Assembly (NCBI GenBank): GCA_944384405.1
Contig: CALWTH010000041.1
Coordinates: forward strand, 1-64,000
From: an uncultured Clostridia bacterium
Lineage (GTDB): Bacteria; Bacillota; Clostridia; Christensenellales; UBA1242
Reading direction: 5' to 3'
Length of the DNA stretch: 64,000 nt
In this document: piece by piece, positions 62,597 through 64,000 of the stretch
How positions within the stretch are numbered: the stretch's first letter is position 1
How the letters are laid out: every line of letters begins with the position of its first letter
Program-made: the position numbers and the translations under genes
The notes under the pieces: generated by a model
Databases searched by the model: none
The model's input: only the letters and a program-made list of their open reading frames with translations
What the model was told of the DNA's origin: nothing

Positions 62597-64000
62597 ATGA
62601 AATCATTATTCAAAACTGTTTTTCTCATCATGATATTCAGTGGCCTAACACGACTACTAGGATTCATATTTCGCATATGGCTTTCAAGAACAATTGGTGC
62701 TGAAGCACTTGGCATATATCAAATAAGTTTTTCTGTATTTATGGTGCTTTTAACTTTGGTTTCAAGTGGAATACCACTCATAGTGTCACGCTTGACTGCA
62801 AAGTTTACAACAAATAAAGACAAAAAGACAGAAAATAAAATTGTCACAACTGCCCTTTTGCTTGCGCTTTTTATTAGTGTTATAATCTCCCTTCTTGTCA
62901 TTGTCTTAAACAAGCCAATATCTCACATCTTCGCTGACGAAAACTGCATAATAATTTTGCTTGTACTTTTGCCTGCACTAGTGTTTTCAAGTGTTTACAG
63001 TACACTAAGAGGCAACCTTTGGGGTAAAAACAACTATCTTGCTTGTTGTTCAAGCGAACTTTTTGAACAAGTCATGAGAATAGTTGTTTGTATGATTTTG
63101 CTTTCTGGTCTTTTCCCCGCAATAACAGGTGAAATTGGTGCCGCACTTTCTCTTACAATTGCTTGCGTGCTATCATGCACATTTGTGCTTGTGTGGTACC
63201 TTAAAAGTGGTGGAAGATTTAGTAAGCCAGAAAAAGCACAATATGTTGAAGTTTTGAAGACAAGTTCGCCAATCACATTTATGCGTGTAGCATCAAGTTT
63301 AATTCAACCTGTCATTGCCCTTATTATCCCACTTCGTCTTGTTGCTGCTGGTTACACAAACGCACAGGCACTAAGCCTTTATGGAATAGCATCTGGAATG
63401 ACATTGCCTCTTCTATTTATCCCAATGGCAATAATCGGTTCACTTTCTTTTGCCCTTGTTCCAGATCTTGCAAGTGCGAAAGAAAAACACGATGAAAAAT
63501 ATATTTCTTCAAGAGTAACTACTTCAATTGTTTTTTCAATGTTTGTTTCATTTTTAATTACTCCACTATTTATTGGAGTTGGTGAACAAATAGGCGTATT
63601 TTTCTATGACAATGCAACAAGCGGAATTCTTTTAAGCACTGCGGCATGGATTATTATTCCACTATGTTTAACAAACATATCTTCATCAATATTAAACGCG
63701 GTAGGACTTGAACTCAAATCTTTCAAAAATTACATACTTGGTGCAATAATTATGCTAGTTTGTGTATGGTTTTTGCCTAAATATGTTGGAATTAACTCTT
63801 TAATCTGGGCAATGGGTGGATGTTTCACCACTTCTGCAATGCTCAATATAAGAATGCTAAAAAAACAAGTGTGTCCATCTTTGAAAATAGGAAAATACTT
63901 TGTTAAATTCACTTTAATAACAATTCCTGTCATTGCACTGTGTAGTTTTGTGGGTGGACTATTAAATTACCTCTTGCCATTGTTTTTCAATCTTGCAATT
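62597..64000 (+). CDS. SpoVB/MATE-type lipid or polysaccharide flippase (partial, runs off the window)
   Basis: 468 codons are visible and the frame is open at the window edge. At least twelve membrane helices of the MOP superfamily, closest to the SpoVB/MurJ-like branch that moves lipid-linked intermediates across the membrane: LTRLLGFIFRIWLSRTIGAE (residues 17-36), GIPLIVSRLTAKF and YSTLRGNLWGKNNY are typical of that branch. SpoVB would act in spore cortex synthesis, but YkvU-like or polysaccharide transporters cannot be excluded. No strong ribosome binding site precedes the ATG. Confidence 0.82.
   Translation, partial: MKSLFKTVFLIMIFSGLTRLLGFIFRIWLSRTIGAEALGIYQISFSVFMVLLTLVSSGIPLIVSRLTAKFTTNKDKKTENKIVTTALLLALFISVIISLLVIVLNKPISHIFADENCIIILLVLLPALVFSSVYSTLRGNLWGKNNYLACCSSELFEQVMRIVVCMILLSGLFPAITGEIGAALSLTIACVLSCTFVLVWYLKSGGRFSKPEKAQYVEVLKTSSPITFMRVASSLIQPVIALIIPLRLVAAGYTNAQALSLYGIASGMTLPLLFIPMAIIGSLSFALVPDLASAKEKHDEKYISSRVTTSIVFSMFVSFLITPLFIGVGEQIGVFFYDNATSGILLSTAAWIIIPLCLTNISSSILNAVGLELKSFKNYILGAIIMLVCVWFLPKYVGINSLIWAMGGCFTTSAMLNIRMLKKQVCPSLKIGKYFVKFTLITIPVIALCSFVGGLLNYLLPLFFNLAI

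Overview
The window is a continuous stretch of a low-GC (roughly one third G+C by eye) bacterial chromosome using the standard bacterial code; UGA is a stop in several genes. Gene content points to a Bacillota (Firmicutes) genome: SepF, the FloA/NfeD pair, DnaD-type and DnaI/DnaC-type replication loaders, HelD, a tig-clpP-clpX cluster, sigma-A-like promoters (TTGACA-17-TATAAT) and AGGAGG ribosome binding sites. An uncultured gut-type Clostridia or related lineage is my guess. The class is inference only; no rRNA gene is present.

Layout. (1) 1-24,562: a 7,361-residue secreted, membrane-anchored surface protein on the minus strand, divergent from a 520-residue surface protein with the same architecture, followed by a 400-bp patch of degenerate repeats. 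(2) 24,563-33,115, minus strand: asnS-helD, a lipoprotein, an AlkD-type repair protein, an orphan, a pair of overlapping peptidases (M14 and M19), an Smr protein and a lipoprotein with a C-terminal membrane helix. (3) 33.2-33.5 kb: tRNA-Leu(CAG) followed by a structured element and a duplicated 3' part of the same tRNA. (4) 33.7-38.3 kb, minus: an nfeD-floA operon, an 8-oxoguanine glycosylase, rsmD and alr. (5) 38.4-45.6 kb: an HExxH protein, tRNA-Gly, an M1-type peptidase lipoprotein, dnaB/dnaD-like and dnaI-like genes, an HD hydrolase, a DUF1858 protein and an XRE regulator with its own operators. (6) 45.7-53.3 kb, minus: clpX, clpP, tig, a small membrane protein, rluD-lspA-sepF-marR and argS. 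(7) 53.4-54.8 kb: tRNA-Leu(TAG) with two tandem 228-bp units that each end in a copy of the tRNA 3' part, a 249-bp nest of hairpins, and tRNA-Lys/Gln/Gln. (8) 55.0-57.6 kb: an operon of two metallophosphoesterase-like proteins, one with a broken active site, plus a zinc ribbon. (9) 57.7-64.0 kb: small membrane and lipoproteins, an NCS2 purine permease, a GNAT-like protein, a LysM protein and the start of a SpoVB/MATE-type flippase cut by the window edge.

The main novelty is not a protein system. It is a family of non-coding, hairpin-rich elements in intergenic DNA. At least six copies share the box GCAGTAAACAAAG (or one base off) close to their 3' end, several share a box AAGGCTCG/GAGGCTCG near the 5' end, and several copies lie inside a long outer stem whose sequence differs between copies while pairing is kept. 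A second hairpin module (GGGGCCCC plus CCCCAAAAAGT/ACTTTTTGGGG) is fused to the first in the copy at 60.8-61.0 kb and also sits beside both tRNA-Leu genes, where it is bracketed by inverted copies of tRNA D-arm sequence and followed by duplicated tRNA 3' parts. No transposase or integrase is present in the window.

A second pattern is a set of genes without a Shine-Dalgarno sequence whose promoter -10 box ends only 6-7 bases before the ATG, so their mRNAs are probably leaderless (alkD-like, rsmD, the HExxH gene and the GNAT gene).
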